Source: Nocardia neocaledoniensis
GTDB taxonomy: Bacteria > Actinomycetota > Actinomycetes > Mycobacteriales > Mycobacteriaceae
Direction of reading: 5' to 3'
Assembly (NCBI RefSeq): GCF_003182135.1
Contig: NZ_QGTL01000001.1
Span: 558,001-622,000 of the forward strand
DNA: 64,000 nucleotides
Below the pieces are notes generated by a model, which did no database searches, was not told the origin of the DNA, and saw nothing but the letters and a program-made list of their open reading frames with translations. A program made the translations under genes and the position numbers. Below, one piece after another: positions 1 through 8,811 of the stretch. Each line of letters starts with the position of its first letter. The stretch's first letter is position 1.

Positions 1-327
1 CCCTGCCATCGACCGCGGCCCACCGCACCGGCGGCGGATCAGCTGGCGAGGGGCGCGGCATCCGGTGGCTTGCCCCCCACGGCCACGCCACCGGAATAGC
101 CCAATGTCACGGCACCCCGCGGCACAGTCCCGCGACCTGGCTGTGTCAGCGCACTCGGTGCAATGCCTCGCCCCGGCGACCATACCCACCGGGCTGTGTC
201 GCGCGTACTCAGCGCTGCGCACACCCCCAGCACGGTCTTGCGACCAAGCCGATCGCGCGGTGTCAGCGCACTCGGCGCAATGCCCCGCCCCGCGGCCCGG
301 TCCCGCGACCAGGCCGATCGCGCTGGA
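1..327. other. Non-coding stretch with degenerate direct repeats
   Basis: I see no convincing gene here. The sequence is GC-rich, and every open frame runs through with codon patterns that look like shadows. It holds degenerate repeats of a unit containing GCGACC..GCCGATCGCG and GTGTCAGCGCACTCGG (see the repeat entry). This is the 3' side of the FAD oxidoreductase gene, so some of it is probably 3' UTR. No clear hairpin terminator was found. Confidence 0.5.
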
Positions 328-345
328 TCAGCGCAACCGCCGCAG
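130..345. repeat. Degenerate direct repeats downstream of the FAD oxidoreductase
   Basis: GTGTCAGCGCACTCGG followed by T/CGCAATGCC occurs at 143-176 and again at 260-292, about 117 bp apart with two or three mismatches. A third partial copy (TCCCGCGACCAGGCCGATCG, then GATCAGCGCAA) starts near 301 and runs into the end of the neighbouring gene. The repeats are seen directly. Their function is unknown; decayed tandem duplication is the simplest explanation. Confidence 0.55.
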
Positions 346-1740
346 TGCCCGCTCGGCGGCGTTGGCTCCGCACATGCCGTGCGCGCCGGGTCCCGGCGGT
401 GTCGCCGCCGAACACAGGTAGTGACCGGGCACGCCGATGTCGTAGGGCTGCAGGGTCTTTCGCGGACCGAAGACCAGCTGCGGAATATCCTTGGCGCCGG
501 TCATGATGTTGCCGCCGACGTAATTCGGGTTGCCCGTGGCGAATTCGGCCGTGGAACACGTGGACATGCCGACCACCCGCTCGCGGAAGCCCGGCGCGAA
601 CCGTTCGAGCTGGGCGATGATCGCGCCGGTGGCGTCGCCGGTGTAGCCGTGGGGCACATGGGCATAGGTCCAGACGGGGTGCACGTCACCGACCGAGCGG
701 GCCGGGTCGGCGAGGTATTGCTGGCCGACCAGGACGAAGGGCCGCTCCGGCATCCGCCCGGCATGGATGTCCCGCTCCCCCGCCGCGATCTCGGCGAACG
801 TGCCGCCCAGGTGGACGGTGCCCGCGCGCCGCGCCGCCGCCGCCGTCCACGGCACCCCGCCCTGCACGGCGAAGTCCACCTTGAAGGCACCGGGCCCGTA
901 GCGGAACCGGCGGTAGGCCCGCGCGACGCGGGCGGGCAGCCGGTCGCCCAGAATCCGCGCGACGGCGGTCGGCGCGAGATCCCAGACGACGATCTCCGAG
1001 GGCGGCAGGTCGGCGAGCGAGTCCACCCGCACGCCGGTCTCGATCTTGCCCCCGTGCTCGCCCAGTGCCGCCGCCATGGCGTCGGCGATTCGCTGCGATC
1101 CCCCCTCGGCCACCGCCCACCCGTACCGATGCCCGGCGGTGAGGATGCCGAGGCCGATGCTGGCACTCAACGGCCGGTTCAGCGGATGGAAGGCGTGGGC
1201 GGCGACACCGCCGAACAGGGCCCTCCCCGGCTCGCCCCGGAAGGCCGCCGCCAGCCAGGTGGCCGGCGCGGTCGCGGGAATCCCGAAGCGCGCCAGTCGC
1301 ACCGGATGGCGCGGGATCCGCAGCAGCGGCCGCATGATGTCGGCGCCGGTCTGCTCGTACCCGGCGACCGGCCCCTCGAACAGGCGCCGCCACAACCCGC
1401 CGTCGGCGCCGAGGCCGTCGGCGGTCGCGGCGACCGAGCGGTGCAGTACGCCGGCGCTGCCGTCGTCGAGCGGGTGCACGCAGTCGAGTTCGGCGTGCGC
1501 CCACCGCAATCCGTAGCGCCCCGGATCGATCCCGCGCAGGAAGGGCGAGCCGACCGCCATCGGATGGATGGCCGAGCAGTGGTCGTGCAGCAGGCCGGGC
1601 ACGATCGCCTCGCTGGATCGGGTGCCGCCGCCGATGGTGTCGGCCGCCTCGAGCACCGTCACCGTCAGCCCGGCCCTGGCCAGGGTGATCGCCGCCGCGA
1701 GCCCGTTGGGTCCGCTGCCGACCACTGTCGCCGTTGTCAT
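328..1740 (-). CDS. FAD-dependent oxidoreductase (phytoene desaturase-like family)
   Basis: 470-residue cytosolic flavoprotein. The N terminus carries the dinucleotide-binding motif VVGSGPNG (G8, G10, G13) followed by an acidic ELE-type strand end (VLEAAD), as in the amine oxidase/phytoene desaturase superfamily. The C-terminal GVPGHYLCSAATPPGPGAHG region resembles the second FAD-contacting motif of carotenoid desaturase-like proteins. The substrate cannot be read from sequence. No crtB/crtE-like genes are nearby, so a role in carotenoid synthesis is not supported; members of this family next to acyl-CoA synthetases are usually uncharacterised. It lies 40 bp downstream of the DUF3556 gene on the same strand and is probably the last gene of a three-gene operon. 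Confidence 0.8.
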   Translation of the reverse strand: MTTATVVGSGPNGLAAAITLARAGLTVTVLEAADTIGGGTRSSEAIVPGLLHDHCSAIHPMAVGSPFLRGIDPGRYGLRWAHAELDCVHPLDDGSAGVLHRSVAATADGLGADGGLWRRLFEGPVAGYEQTGADIMRPLLRIPRHPVRLARFGIPATAPATWLAAAFRGEPGRALFGGVAAHAFHPLNRPLSASIGLGILTAGHRYGWAVAEGGSQRIADAMAAALGEHGGKIETGVRVDSLADLPPSEIVVWDLAPTAVARILGDRLPARVARAYRRFRYGPGAFKVDFAVQGGVPWTAAAARRAGTVHLGGTFAEIAAGERDIHAGRMPERPFVLVGQQYLADPARSVGDVHPVWTYAHVPHGYTGDATGAIIAQLERFAPGFRERVVGMSTCSTAEFATGNPNYVGGNIMTGAKDIPQLVFGPRKTLQPYDIGVPGHYLCSAATPPGPGAHGMCGANAAERALRRLR

Positions 1741-1780
1741 CGACTCGTCCTTCGTTCGTCGGGTCCGGGGTGATACCAGG

Positions 1781-3592
1781 CTATTCGGCGGGCTGGACCG
1801 CGGGGCGCGTCACCGGCGCGGCCGTGTCGGCCACGTCTTCACGGCGCCAGGTGACCCGCAGCGGGATCGGACCGTCGGGCAACCACGGCTGTGCCTCGAG
1901 CGCGTCGGCGACGTTCCAGGTGCCGCGTTCGATCACCCCCAGCGCGGCATCGACCACCATGTATTCCTGGGTGCCCTTGTGGATGGGCTGCGACTCCACC
2001 CAGACCACGATCCACTCGCCGGGCTCGAAGCCGACGCGCGATTGGACGGCGGTGATGAGGTCGAGGTTGTGCAGGTGCCCGTCGCCGAAGTTGAACCCGA
2101 TCAGCGAGTTGCAGGCGAACTCCGCCTCGCGCACGGTCCAGCGGTCGAGGTCGGGAATGTGCTTGTACAGCAGCGAGAACAGGCCGCGCCCCTGGCTGTG
2201 CATGGAGCGCCAGCCGATGGTCTGCTGCATGGTGATCTCGGCGACCGCGGGTTCATAGCCCATGGCCATGAGCTGATCGAGCTGATTCACGGTCGGGCGA
2301 TGCTCGAGGGTGTTGAGCTTGGCTTCGGCGCCCGGCGCGAAGGCCCACAGCGCCGAGGCCCAGTTACCGGCGTATTGGCGCATGGACGGCAGGAATGAGA
2401 CCAGGTCGGGACGCAGGTTGCCCAGCACGGGGAAGAAGGCCAGCGCGGCGGCGATCGCCAAGGTCAGCCACGGGGAGGACATGTCGAAGACGCCGTAGCC
2501 GTCGGCGTTCGGGAAACCGAGGAACAGGAACACCGTCAGGTAGGCGAACAGGATGTTCCATTCCAGCGGAACCGCCAGCGGGAAGGTGGAGGTGATGAAC
2601 AGGTGGAACACCACCATCATCGCCGCCCCGGCCAAGGTCAGCCAGTGGTTCGTCGAGAAGAGCAGCACGATCGGGGTGATCACCTCGACGGTGGTGCCGC
2701 CGACATGCGCCATGAACGAGGCCACCCCGGACGGGCGGATATCACGCGGGAAATCCCGGTAGTGCGCGCGCTTGATCGAGGTGAACGGCATCGAGGGGCT
2801 GTTGGAGATCATCGGCGGCACCACATTGGTGAAATGCTTGCCGAATTTCGACACCCCGGCGCCGACCCACACGATCACGATCAGCAATTTGGCCGCGACG
2901 ATCATATCGGTGAACGGCAGGACCGCGAAGAACACCAGCGCGGGCAGGTACTGCTCGCCCCGCGCGGCCAGGAAGATCGTCTTGTCCCGCAGCCCGCACA
3001 GGATGTACAGCACGACCGGGGCGATCAGCAGGGCGGGGCGAACCAGCCCGGAGGTGTTGTCGGGCAGTCGTTCCAGCAGTGCCGCAGTGGTTCGGCCGGG
3101 CGCGAGAAGTGCCAGGGAAAGGGTGGCGAGGAAACCGGCGTAGAGGAGCACGTCCAGCGCGGTGCGGGTGTCACCGTTGGTGAACGGCACCCGGTGCCAG
3201 GGCCGCAGCCGGATGGTGCCGGGGCGCGCGAAGAACAGCAGGCCACCGGTCATCGGCTTGAACTTGCCCGCGAGCGGCCCCCAGGATCCGGCGACGCCGA
3301 TCGCCTCGAGGAGCACCGTCCACAGCACCAGTTTCTGGTAGACGATCGGCTCGTTCCACCAGGCGCCGATATCCCAGAACGGCCCGGCCCCTGAGGTCGC
3401 CGTCGCGATGAGAACACCGCCGAAGATATACAGCACCAACAATTTCAGCACGTAGACCGTGTGGATCATCTTCGGTGAACCGAAGCCGTATTCGACCCAG
3501 TGCAGCGCCAGTGTCCGCATTCGTTCCCGCAGCGGCAGATCCAGAAATGTCGCCGTGTCCACCGGCGGGAAATCAGGTGTCTTGAACCCCAT
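1781..3592 (-). CDS. DUF3556-type multi-pass membrane protein
   Basis: 603-residue integral membrane protein. I chose the ATG at 3592 because the product then begins MGFKTPDFPPVD, a typical opening for this actinobacterial family, and an AGGAAAGGAA ribosome site lies just upstream; the frame stays open 15 codons further but without such a site. About ten hydrophobic segments span residues 45-420, for example around LKLLVLYIFGGVLIATA. A soluble C-terminal part of about 170 residues follows. Family function is unknown. It sits between an acyl-CoA synthetase gene (71 bp upstream) and an FAD oxidoreductase gene (40 bp downstream), which hints at a lipid or envelope role; that is inference only. 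Confidence 0.75.
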   Translation of the reverse strand: MGFKTPDFPPVDTATFLDLPLRERMRTLALHWVEYGFGSPKMIHTVYVLKLLVLYIFGGVLIATATSGAGPFWDIGAWWNEPIVYQKLVLWTVLLEAIGVAGSWGPLAGKFKPMTGGLLFFARPGTIRLRPWHRVPFTNGDTRTALDVLLYAGFLATLSLALLAPGRTTAALLERLPDNTSGLVRPALLIAPVVLYILCGLRDKTIFLAARGEQYLPALVFFAVLPFTDMIVAAKLLIVIVWVGAGVSKFGKHFTNVVPPMISNSPSMPFTSIKRAHYRDFPRDIRPSGVASFMAHVGGTTVEVITPIVLLFSTNHWLTLAGAAMMVVFHLFITSTFPLAVPLEWNILFAYLTVFLFLGFPNADGYGVFDMSSPWLTLAIAAALAFFPVLGNLRPDLVSFLPSMRQYAGNWASALWAFAPGAEAKLNTLEHRPTVNQLDQLMAMGYEPAVAEITMQQTIGWRSMHSQGRGLFSLLYKHIPDLDRWTVREAEFACNSLIGFNFGDGHLHNLDLITAVQSRVGFEPGEWIVVWVESQPIHKGTQEYMVVDAALGVIERGTWNVADALEAQPWLPDGPIPLRVTWRREDVADTAAPVTRPAVQPAE

Positions 3593-3663
3593 TGTCCGTT
3601 CCTTTCCTCGACCGATCGCGGGCGCGCTCGACCGCAACCGAAATGTGTGTGTCGTTCGGTGAA

Positions 3664-5101
3664 TTACTCGGCGAGCGCCCGCAGCCGCTTCTTGTCGATC
3701 TTGCCGACCGGATTGCGCGGCAGTTCCGGCGTGAGCACGATCGCGGCGGGAATCTTGAACGCCGCCAGCAGGTCCCGGCAGTGCGCGGTCAATTCCTCGG
3801 CGCTGACTCGTGCTTCGGGCGCGGCAACCACGTGCGCGACGGGTACCTCGCCCAGCACCGGATCCGGCCGGCCGACCACCGCGGCCTCGTGCACGGCGGG
3901 ATGCCGGTAGAGGGCGTTCTCGATCTCCTTGGGGTAGAGGTTCTCCCTGCCGCGGATGATCATGTCCTTGATCCGGTCGACCAGGACCAGGTAGCCGTCG
4001 GCGTCGAGGTAGCCCACGTCGCCGGTGTGCAGGCGGCCCGCACGCACCGTCTTCGCTGTCTCCTCGGGCTTGCCCAGGTAGCCGCGCATGATGTTCGGGC
4101 CGCTGATCACCACCTCGCCCGGGGTGCCGTCCGGGACCGGATCACCGTCGATGTCGACGATGGTGATCGTCTGACCGGGCAACGGCAGGCCGACCGTGCC
4201 GGGCTTGCGTGGGCCGGCGACGGGATTGAGCGTCGACGCGCACGTGCCCTCCGACAGCCCGTAGCCCTCCACGATCGGCACGCCGAAGCGGTCCTCGAAG
4301 CGGGCGATCAACTCGGCGGGCATGGGGCGCCGCACCGCAGATCACCCGCCGTAGCGACGACAGATCGGGCCGCGGCTCGGCGGGCTGGGCCACGAGCATG
4401 GCGTAGATGGCCGGGACACCGGAGAAGTAGGTGGGGCGCACCCGTTCGACCAGGCCGAGGAACTGGGTGGCCGAGAACTTCCCGGCGATCGTGGTGCGCC
4501 CGCCGGCCAGCAGCGGCGACAGCACGCTGACCACGATCCCGTTGACGTGGAACAGTGGCAGCACCAGCAGGCTGTGCTCGGTCTCGTCGAGGCCGACGGC
4601 CTCGATGATCATCGCGCACATCGCGGCGAGATTGTCGTGACCGAGCAGCACGCCCTTGGGCCGCCCCGTGGTGCCGCTGGTGTAGATGATCAGAGCGAGC
4701 CCGTCCGCGGGGGTGGCCGCGGCGACGGGACCGGCGGGGGTCGCGAGGGCGGCGACGTCCAGGGTGACCCCGGCCCGCTCCGGCGCGCCGACGACCACCG
4801 CGGCGCCGGAATCGTCGAGCTGGTAGCGGATGTCGTCGTCGGTCAGGCCCGGGTTCACCGGGGTCACCGCGGCGCCGAGGCGCCAGGCGGCGAACAACGC
4901 GACCACGAGGTCCACCTGGTTGGGCAGGACGATCGCCACCACGTCGCCGGGCCGCACGCCCGCCCGGTGCAGCACGGCGGCCGCGGCGTGCACCCGATCG
5001 CGGAACCCCGCGTTCGACAGCGCGGTGTGCTCGTCGGCCACGCACGGCGCGTCGGGGGCGAAAGCCGCTCGGGCATCGGGTAATTCGGCGATGTGTCGCA
5101 T
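3664..5101 (-). pseudogene. Acyl-CoA synthetase (AMP-dependent ligase), frameshifted
   Basis: Class I adenylate-forming enzyme that would activate a carboxylic or fatty acid to its CoA thioester through an acyl-AMP. The N-terminal part (start ATG 5101 with GAGG six bases before) carries the P-loop motif YTSGTTGRPKG. The C-terminal part carries EGYGLSEGTC, the GDVGYLDADGYLVLVDR hinge and the catalytic Lys in NPVGKIDKKRL. The two halves are in different frames: after RVICGAAP the frame shifts at a run of four G (plus strand 4324-4327), where three would restore the expected ...GAAPMPAEL. A single-base insertion in a homopolymer may be a real mutation or a sequencing/assembly error. Restored length is about 479 residues, slightly short for the family. 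Divergent from the PucR regulator gene. Confidence 0.85.
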
Positions 5102-5261
5102 GATTCCTCACCGGAGAGGTTGTGATCTGGGTTACAGAATTCACGGTAGGGTCCGGGCCTGGCACCGGCTACGGGCCGGGAGACCAGCGTTGTCGGCCGG
5201 TGTTGTGCCACGGGTACAAACTCGGTGGTGCGCGCCGTCCGAGGGGGTACTGTCGGCGCCC
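5102..5261. promoter_or_regulatory. Divergent promoter region, acyl-CoA synthetase / PucR regulator
   Basis: The 160 bp between two divergently transcribed genes must carry both promoters. It is somewhat less GC-rich than its surroundings around 5110-5150 (GTGATCTGGGTTACAGAATTC). I could not assign -10/-35 elements or a palindromic operator with confidence. Confidence 0.5.
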
Positions 5262-6482
5262 ATGGCCCACGACAACGACGCTCTCGTCCGCGAGGTGGCG
5301 GGGCGGATCAAGGGCGACCTGGACCGGCGCACCCCCGTGATGACCTCGATGTTCGCCGAGATGATCCCCGAGTTCCGGCACGACGACGAGATCCATCGGC
5401 TCATGGTCGCCAGTACCGAGGCCAACCTCGCCGCGATCCTGGACATGCTCACCCTCGCCATCGGGCCCGACGACATCACCGTGCCGCCCGCCGCGGCCGA
5501 GTACGCCCGCCTGTTCGCCCAGCAGGACCTCTCACTCGAGGCGCTGCTGCGCGCCTACCGGCTCGGTGAGCACATGTTCGTGCAGTGGGTCATCACGCTG
5601 CTGACCGAGCTGGCGCCGCCGACCCAGGTCGCGCTGGCGACCGCCGCGCGGGTCGCGGGCGTGGTCAACGGCTACATCGACCAGGTGATCGAGGGGCTGA
5701 TCGACATCTTCGAGAGCGAGCGCCGCCGTTGGGACGCGCGCACCGACGCCGCGCGCGCCGCGCAGGTCCGCGCTGTCCTCGACGCCGACGACCTCGATCT
5801 GGCCTCCGCCGAACAGATGCTGTCGGCCTCCCTGCGCAACTGGCACCAGTTCGTGTTGCTCTGGACCCCGCCGGGCACCGCCGATCCCCGTGGCGCGCTG
5901 CGGGCCGGGACCGGCGTGCTGGCCACGGTGTGGGGCCGGGCGCAGATGGCGGTCGAGGTCGACGAGCACACGCGCTGGATCTGGCTGGCCTCGACCGCAC
6001 GGCCCACCCTGGACACCGAACGCCTGGCCAGGGACCTGCGGGCGCTACCGAGCCTGTCCATGGCCGTGGGCGATCCGGCCGCCGGCCTCGACGGGTTCCG
6101 GCAGAGCTTCCGCGACGCGCAGGCCGCCCGCGCGGTGGCGGTGGCCGCCCGCGCGCGCGGTGTGACCCGCCACGCCGATGTCGCGCTGTCCGGGCTGTTC
6201 GCCGACCGCGTCCCGGACGTGGAGCACTGGGCGCGGCGCGTGCTCGGCGGGCTGATGAGCGCGGACGAGGCGGCCGCCCGGCTGCGCGAGACCGTGCGGG
6301 TGTTCCTCGACGCGCGCGGCAGCTACACCGACGCCGCCGCCCGCCTGCACGTGCACAAGAACACGGTGCACTACCGGGTGCGCAAGGCCGAGGAGGTGCT
6401 CGGGCACCCGCTCACCGAGCGCAGGCTCGACATCGAGGTCGCCCTGCTCGCCTGCGCTCAGCTGGGGTTGCCGAGGTCCTGA
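5262..6482 (+). CDS. PucR-family transcriptional regulator
   Basis: 406-residue predicted DNA-binding regulator. The C terminus holds the PucR-type helix-turn-helix (YTDAAARLHVHKNTVHYRVRK, residues about 352-372), preceded by a GGDEF-like/PucR middle region and an N-terminal helical sensory region of about 150 residues. I chose the ATG at 5262 (MAHDNDALV), where the sequence begins to look coding, with GAGGGGG about 14 bases upstream; longer in-frame starts would run into the divergent promoter region. It is divergent from the acyl-CoA synthetase group (160-bp gap) and probably controls it, as PucR-type regulators often act on adjacent catabolic genes. Its 3' end overlaps the convergent glycosyltransferase gene by 25 bp. 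Confidence 0.85.
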   Translation: MAHDNDALVREVAGRIKGDLDRRTPVMTSMFAEMIPEFRHDDEIHRLMVASTEANLAAILDMLTLAIGPDDITVPPAAAEYARLFAQQDLSLEALLRAYRLGEHMFVQWVITLLTELAPPTQVALATAARVAGVVNGYIDQVIEGLIDIFESERRRWDARTDAARAAQVRAVLDADDLDLASAEQMLSASLRNWHQFVLLWTPPGTADPRGALRAGTGVLATVWGRAQMAVEVDEHTRWIWLASTARPTLDTERLARDLRALPSLSMAVGDPAAGLDGFRQSFRDAQAARAVAVAARARGVTRHADVALSGLFADRVPDVEHWARRVLGGLMSADEAAARLRETVRVFLDARGSYTDAAARLHVHKNTVHYRVRKAEEVLGHPLTERRLDIEVALLACAQLGLPRS

Positions 6483-7639
6483 GCGGCGCGGGTCGCGGCC
6501 GCCGCGTGGCAGACGGCCACCGGGTCGGCCACGTCCGAGGCCCCGCGCGCCGCGGCCCGCGCCGCCGCGGTGAAGTGGGGTTCGGCCAGGATCCGCGCGA
6601 CGGCCTCGCCGACGGCGGCGGCGGTCAGTGGCCGCACCAACAGCGAACTACCTTGGCGGGCAGCACGATTGGCGAGTTCCCATTGGTCGCCGCCACCGGG
6701 CACCGTCACGACGGGCACGCCGGCCGAGAGCGACTTGGCGAGCAGACCGTGCCCGCCGCCGCCGACGACCACCGCGGCCTGATCGAGCAGGGCGTCCTGG
6801 CGTCCGAGTCCGGCGGTGGCCCAGTCCGGCAACTCGGCGGGCGGGGTGTCGAGCGTCGAGACGGCGGCGCGGACGCCGAGGCCGGCCAGGCCCTCCAGAA
6901 CGGTTTCGGCCATACCCGCGACGCCGGTGTGCGCCGTCGAGGGCGCCACCATCACCAGCGGCTCGGTGCCCGGCGGGAGCGGCAGGATCTCGTCGGTCGG
7001 TTCCCAGACCAGCGGCCCGATGACGTGCGTATCGGCGGGCCAGTCCGGCCGGTCGACTTCCAGCGCGGGCAGCGTGGCGACCAGCCGCGCCGCGGGACCT
7101 GGGTCTTCGGCGGGCAGGCCGATGGATTCGCGGGCGGCGCCGCGCTGTCGGTTGCCCGCCTTGACGGCGCGGGCGGTCATCGTACGGAGCACGCCGTCCC
7201 TGACCCGGCCGCGCACCCCTTCTCCGGGCGCGAGGCCACTGCCGATGGGCGGCAACGCTTTCGACGGCAGATACAGCGGATGCGGGGAGAGTTCGACCCA
7301 GGGCAGGCTCAGTCGTTCGGCCGCCATGCCGCCGCCCGCGGTGAGCACGTCCGAGACGATCAGGTCCGGCAGCATGGCGCTGAGCTCGGGCAGGTTCTCG
7401 GTGGCGATGTGCGCGGCACGCTCGTGAATCCGCGCGCCCGCGTCGGTGTCGTCGTCGGTCGGGCGCGGAGCCAGGCCCTTGAGTCTGCGCACGCTGATCC
7501 CCGCGGCCCTGGCCGCGTCCATCCAGCGGGGACCGGTGAACAGCACCGGATCGTCCCCGGCCGCCAGCAATCGCAGGCACAGCGCGATCGCGGGAAACGC
7601 ATGCCCTGGATCGGGCCCTGCCACCACAGCTACTCGCAT
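6458..7639 (-). CDS. Glycosyltransferase, GT1/GT28-like (MGT family)
   Basis: 393-residue GT-B fold enzyme predicted to move a sugar from an NDP-sugar to a small acceptor. The start is placed at ATG 7639 (MRVAVVAGPDPGHAFP), the usual N-terminal strand-loop of the family. The C-terminal donor site is recognisable as VVVGGGGHGLLAKSLSAGVP with His at about 297, followed by VTVPGGGDQWELA, matching the HG..E.L..GVP..P...DQ signature. The acceptor cannot be predicted. It overlaps the 3' end of the PucR gene by 25 bp (convergent) and lies 50 bp downstream of the PIG-L deacetylase gene on the same strand. That pairing of a deacetylase with a glycosyltransferase is suggestive of glycoconjugate or glycoside chemistry, but this is inference. 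Confidence 0.8.
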   Translation of the reverse strand: MRVAVVAGPDPGHAFPAIALCLRLLAAGDDPVLFTGPRWMDAARAAGISVRRLKGLAPRPTDDDTDAGARIHERAAHIATENLPELSAMLPDLIVSDVLTAGGGMAAERLSLPWVELSPHPLYLPSKALPPIGSGLAPGEGVRGRVRDGVLRTMTARAVKAGNRQRGAARESIGLPAEDPGPAARLVATLPALEVDRPDWPADTHVIGPLVWEPTDEILPLPPGTEPLVMVAPSTAHTGVAGMAETVLEGLAGLGVRAAVSTLDTPPAELPDWATAGLGRQDALLDQAAVVVGGGGHGLLAKSLSAGVPVVTVPGGGDQWELANRAARQGSSLLVRPLTAAAVGEAVARILAEPHFTAAARAAARGASDVADPVAVCHAAAATRAAQDLGNPS

Positions 7640-7690
7640 GCGGCCAGCCTGCCACATGCCGATCCCGCCCCGGCCCGACCGGTCACGATC

Positions 7691-8410
7691 TCACCCGGCG
7701 AAGGTGAACAACTCGAAGCCGACGGCGTGCGCGGCCGGGAAACCCTCCTTGGGACCCGTTGCCATGGCGACGATTTCGTCGACCTGCTGCTCGACGGGCA
7801 CCGAGCTCAGCACCTGCAGGTATCGCCGGTGCGCGGCCAGGGAGGCCCGCGCCTTGTCCAGCTGTCCGCCCACGTCGACGGCGTGGGTGGCGACCGGACC
7901 GATCACCGCGGCCCACCTTGCCGACCACGGTTCGAGCTGGGCGATCTCGGGAAAGATCCACTCGTTGCCCGCGTCCGAGATCGCGTCCATCGCCGAGCGG
8001 CCCACCGCCCGATGATCGGCGCTGTTGACGAAGCCGGGCGCCCACGTGTCGCCGAAGTTGAACAGCACCACCATCTCCGGGCGGTGCCTGCGGATGGCGG
8101 CGGCGATGTCGCGGCGCAGGGCGAGCCCCGCCTCGACCCGGCCGTCCGGATGATCCAGGAATTCGACGGTGTGCACGCCGACTTCGCGTGCGCCCGAGAG
8201 CTCCTCGACCTCCCGTAGCGGACCCGCCTGGGCGGGCGGCATTCCCGCGATCCCGGCCTCGCCCCTGGTGGCGAGCAGATAGCGGATGTCCTTGCCCTGT
8301 CCGGTCCACCGGGCGACGGCCGCGGCCGCGCCGTATTCGATGTCGTCGGGATGCGCGACGATCACCAGTCCGCGCTGCCAGTCCTCGGGTAGCTGCTCCA
8401 CCCGCCCCAT
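7691..8410 (-). CDS. PIG-L family N-acyl-glucosamine-type deacetylase
   Basis: 239-residue zinc-dependent deacetylase-like protein of the PIG-L/LmbE superfamily (MshB, Mca, GlcNAc-PI deacetylase). The metal-binding motif AHPDD is at residues 19-23, and a distal NSADHRAVG segment supplies the usual His. The length fits the family. The substrate is unknown: MshB and Mca are longer, so this is probably neither mycothiol enzyme. It sits upstream of the glycosyltransferase gene and 13 bp downstream of the small membrane-protein gene, all on the minus strand, so the three may be cotranscribed. Confidence 0.82.
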   Translation of the reverse strand: MGRVEQLPEDWQRGLVIVAHPDDIEYGAAAAVARWTGQGKDIRYLLATRGEAGIAGMPPAQAGPLREVEELSGAREVGVHTVEFLDHPDGRVEAGLALRRDIAAAIRRHRPEMVVLFNFGDTWAPGFVNSADHRAVGRSAMDAISDAGNEWIFPEIAQLEPWSARWAAVIGPVATHAVDVGGQLDKARASLAAHRRYLQVLSSVPVEQQVDEIVAMATGPKEGFPAAHAVGFELFTFAG

Positions 8411-8423
8411 GCTAGGGCGCTGC

Positions 8424-8600
8424 TCACACCTTGGTGAGCGGACCGCTGTCGTTGCTGCCGGAGATCGCCTTGTACAGCAGGTACACCCCGGTACCGATCG
8501 CGGCGATGACCAGGACCGGCAGCAGCGCCTTGATCAGCGCGCTGACGATCCAGAACGCGATCAGACCGACCACGACGATGCCGATGACTTTGAAGACCAT
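8424..8600 (-). CDS. Small membrane protein, 58 residues
   Basis: Short gene translated by hand: it starts MVFKVIGIVVVGLIAFWIV and ends SGPLTKV. A good ribosome site (GGCGAGGAGC) lies just before the ATG. The peptide is almost entirely hydrophobic up to residue 43, compatible with one long or two short transmembrane helices separated by a Lys at about 24, and has a short polar tail. I do not recognise a family. It is the first gene of a minus-strand run with the PIG-L deacetylase and glycosyltransferase. Confidence 0.7.
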   Translation of the reverse strand: MVFKVIGIVVVGLIAFWIVSALIKALLPVLVIAAIGTGVYLLYKAISGSNDSGPLTKV

Positions 8601-8811
8601 GATGTGCTCCTCGCCTGTACTCCCCGGCCGCCGTCCGGCGATCCGACATCTCCGATGCTGCCAGCACCGGAGTGATAAATCACCAGGTCAGCAGCGATAT
8701 CCGGGTGGAGATCAGGGTTCACCCCGAGACCGCGGGCGGGGTCGTGGCCGAAACCGCACCCGCGGACCGGCTCCGCACCCATAATCAGGGCCACAGCGCG
8801 AGGAGGAGTCC

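Noticed and set aside
328..1740. Carotenoid biosynthesis locus
   Set aside because: The oxidoreductase is phytoene-desaturase-like, but no phytoene synthase, prenyl synthase or cyclase is nearby; the neighbours are an acyl-CoA ligase and a DUF3556 protein.
5585..8218. Long plus-strand frame across the PucR, glycosyltransferase and deacetylase genes
   Set aside because: It runs across three well-supported genes in wrong frames and has no family signature.
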